NCBI RefSeq assembly: GCF_932526225.1
Contig: NC_064036.1
Coordinates: 1,302,001 to 1,366,000, forward strand
DNA: 64,000 nucleotides
Origin: Nematostella vectensis
Lineage: Eukaryota; Cnidaria; Anthozoa; Actiniaria; Edwardsiidae
Direction: 5' to 3'
The notes under the pieces are model-generated. The model was not told where the DNA came from and did no database searches. It saw only the letters and a program-made list of their open reading frames with translations. Numbering within the stretch: position 1 is the first letter of the stretch; every line of letters begins with the position of its first letter. Shown here one piece after another: positions 63,286 to 64,000 of the stretch. A program made the translations under genes and the position numbers.

Positions 63286-63635
63286 GATGATACCGACTTT
63301 GTTCTGAAATGAGCCCGTGCTTCTGGTCAGCGTCTACAAGTCAATAAAACCCACAATGCAAAGCGGCACATCTATATAACAGTCTAACAGTTTTCGGCCA
63401 CAAATATACCTGTCCTAAACTTTATTATTATTTATAAGTGATCGATTTTTCTACACGTTTTTATTTGTTTCTTTTATCTTTTATAAGATTTTTTAATTGA
63501 GAAGAAAATATTAGTTCACATGGCAAGAATACCACAATAATGCGTGACGCGTGACCAATATTCGAAATTTTAATCATTTATCCGGCCCGTGGAGCTATTG
63601 ATTTCCTCTCTGACTCATGTGAAGAAATAAAGAAT
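63286..63635. promoter_or_regulatory. Divergent promoter between DNAJC25 and the HSD17B14-like gene
   Basis: Only 350 bp separate the two start codons, which point away from each other, so the genes probably share a bidirectional promoter. Visible elements are TGACGCGTGA (63545-63554) with a CCAAT box at 63555-63559. No TATA box is obvious. This is an inference from arrangement. Confidence 0.55.
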
Positions 63636-64000
63636 ATGGCTGCGACGAGATATCAAGACAAAGTAACAATTGTTACGGGTGGTAGCAAGGGCATTGGTGA
63701 AGGCATAGTTCGGGAGTTCGGTAAGAATTTATATCATTATGCGGTCAATCAAAATTATTAACAGCCTTTTAAAAGCCGTCATTCTTATATGGCTCAATAA
63801 ATATGACTATCACGTTGATCGAGCAAGTTATCCTCCTATCAAAATAAACTCTTAACTATTTATAATAGCAATTAGCCTAGACTATAAATGTAGCTAACGT
63901 TAGAGCCCTATCTTGTTTGTAATGTTTATTTCGCTAGCGCCGGGATCGGAATCTAGTCTCTTACTCAATGTTTCTTTTGACTGCAAGGCTTCACGAGTAA
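63636..64000 (+). CDS. HSD17B14-like short-chain dehydrogenase, 5' end only
   Basis: Exon 1 is 63636-63720: ATG plus 27 codons, then donor GTAAGA after a single leftover base. It encodes a start (MAATRYQDK) followed by VTIVTGGSKGIGEGIVREF. The TGGSKGIG segment is the classical TGxxxGxG dinucleotide-binding loop of short-chain dehydrogenases, on beta-strand 1 of a Rossmann fold. Its position at residues 14-21 and the flanking residues fit HSD17B14, an NAD-dependent 17-beta-hydroxysteroid-type dehydrogenase of the cytosol. A second exon may begin at 63988 after the acceptor CTGCAAG, giving Gly-Phe-Thr-Ser in phase, but only 13 bases are inside the window. The catalytic residues (Ser, Tyr-x-x-x-Lys) lie beyond the edge, so activity cannot be judged. 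Confidence 0.8.

Overview
This is eukaryotic, animal DNA. Genes are split by short AT-rich introns with GT-AG (twice apparently GC-AG) borders, and starts are ATG in ordinary animal context. The gene set (rhodopsin-class GPCRs, a Hes-type bHLH repressor ending in WRPW, DNAJC25, an HSD17B14-like dehydrogenase) and the compact, AT-rich, minisatellite- and MITE-laden spacers fit an anthozoan cnidarian such as a sea anemone. The species is an inference, not something the sequence states.

Layout from left to right. 1-3.7 kb is mostly non-coding, with one weak candidate first exon (1218-1287). A two-exon peptide-type GPCR lies at 3792-5347 (+), followed by a 26-bp minisatellite (5555-6234) and about 7.5 kb with no recognisable gene. 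A two-exon GPCR with MECA-like features is at 13707-16481 (+); the end of its first exon is tandemly duplicated into the intron, and a 42-bp minisatellite follows the gene. A giant 24-bp satellite fills 19.9-35.2 kb (about 640 units, with a 6,192-bp higher-order duplication). An intronless relative of the second GPCR sits at 37387-38499 (+), and the last codons of that gene have expanded as a 59-bp repeat. 39-43 kb is rich in small inverted-repeat elements. A four-exon Hes gene is at 43346-45360 (+), with several CSL/Su(H)-type sites in front of it. A 4-kb composite minisatellite fills 46.1-50.0 kb.

The right 13 kb holds a complete 14-exon DNAJC25 gene on the minus strand (63285 down to 51057, 336 residues), reconstructed here exon by exon with every splice phase agreeing. 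Its introns carry two more minisatellites, a palindromic MITE and a diverged tandem duplication. A divergent promoter of about 350 bp separates it from the first exon of an HSD17B14-like short-chain dehydrogenase (63636, +), which runs off the right edge.

The genes do not form a pathway. The most notable property of the window is that roughly 40% of it is tandem repeat. Several arrays touch gene boundaries: an exon end with its splice donor, a stop codon, and the bases just upstream of a splice acceptor. All very long open frames in 19.9-35.2 kb come from the 24-bp repeat and are not annotated as genes.
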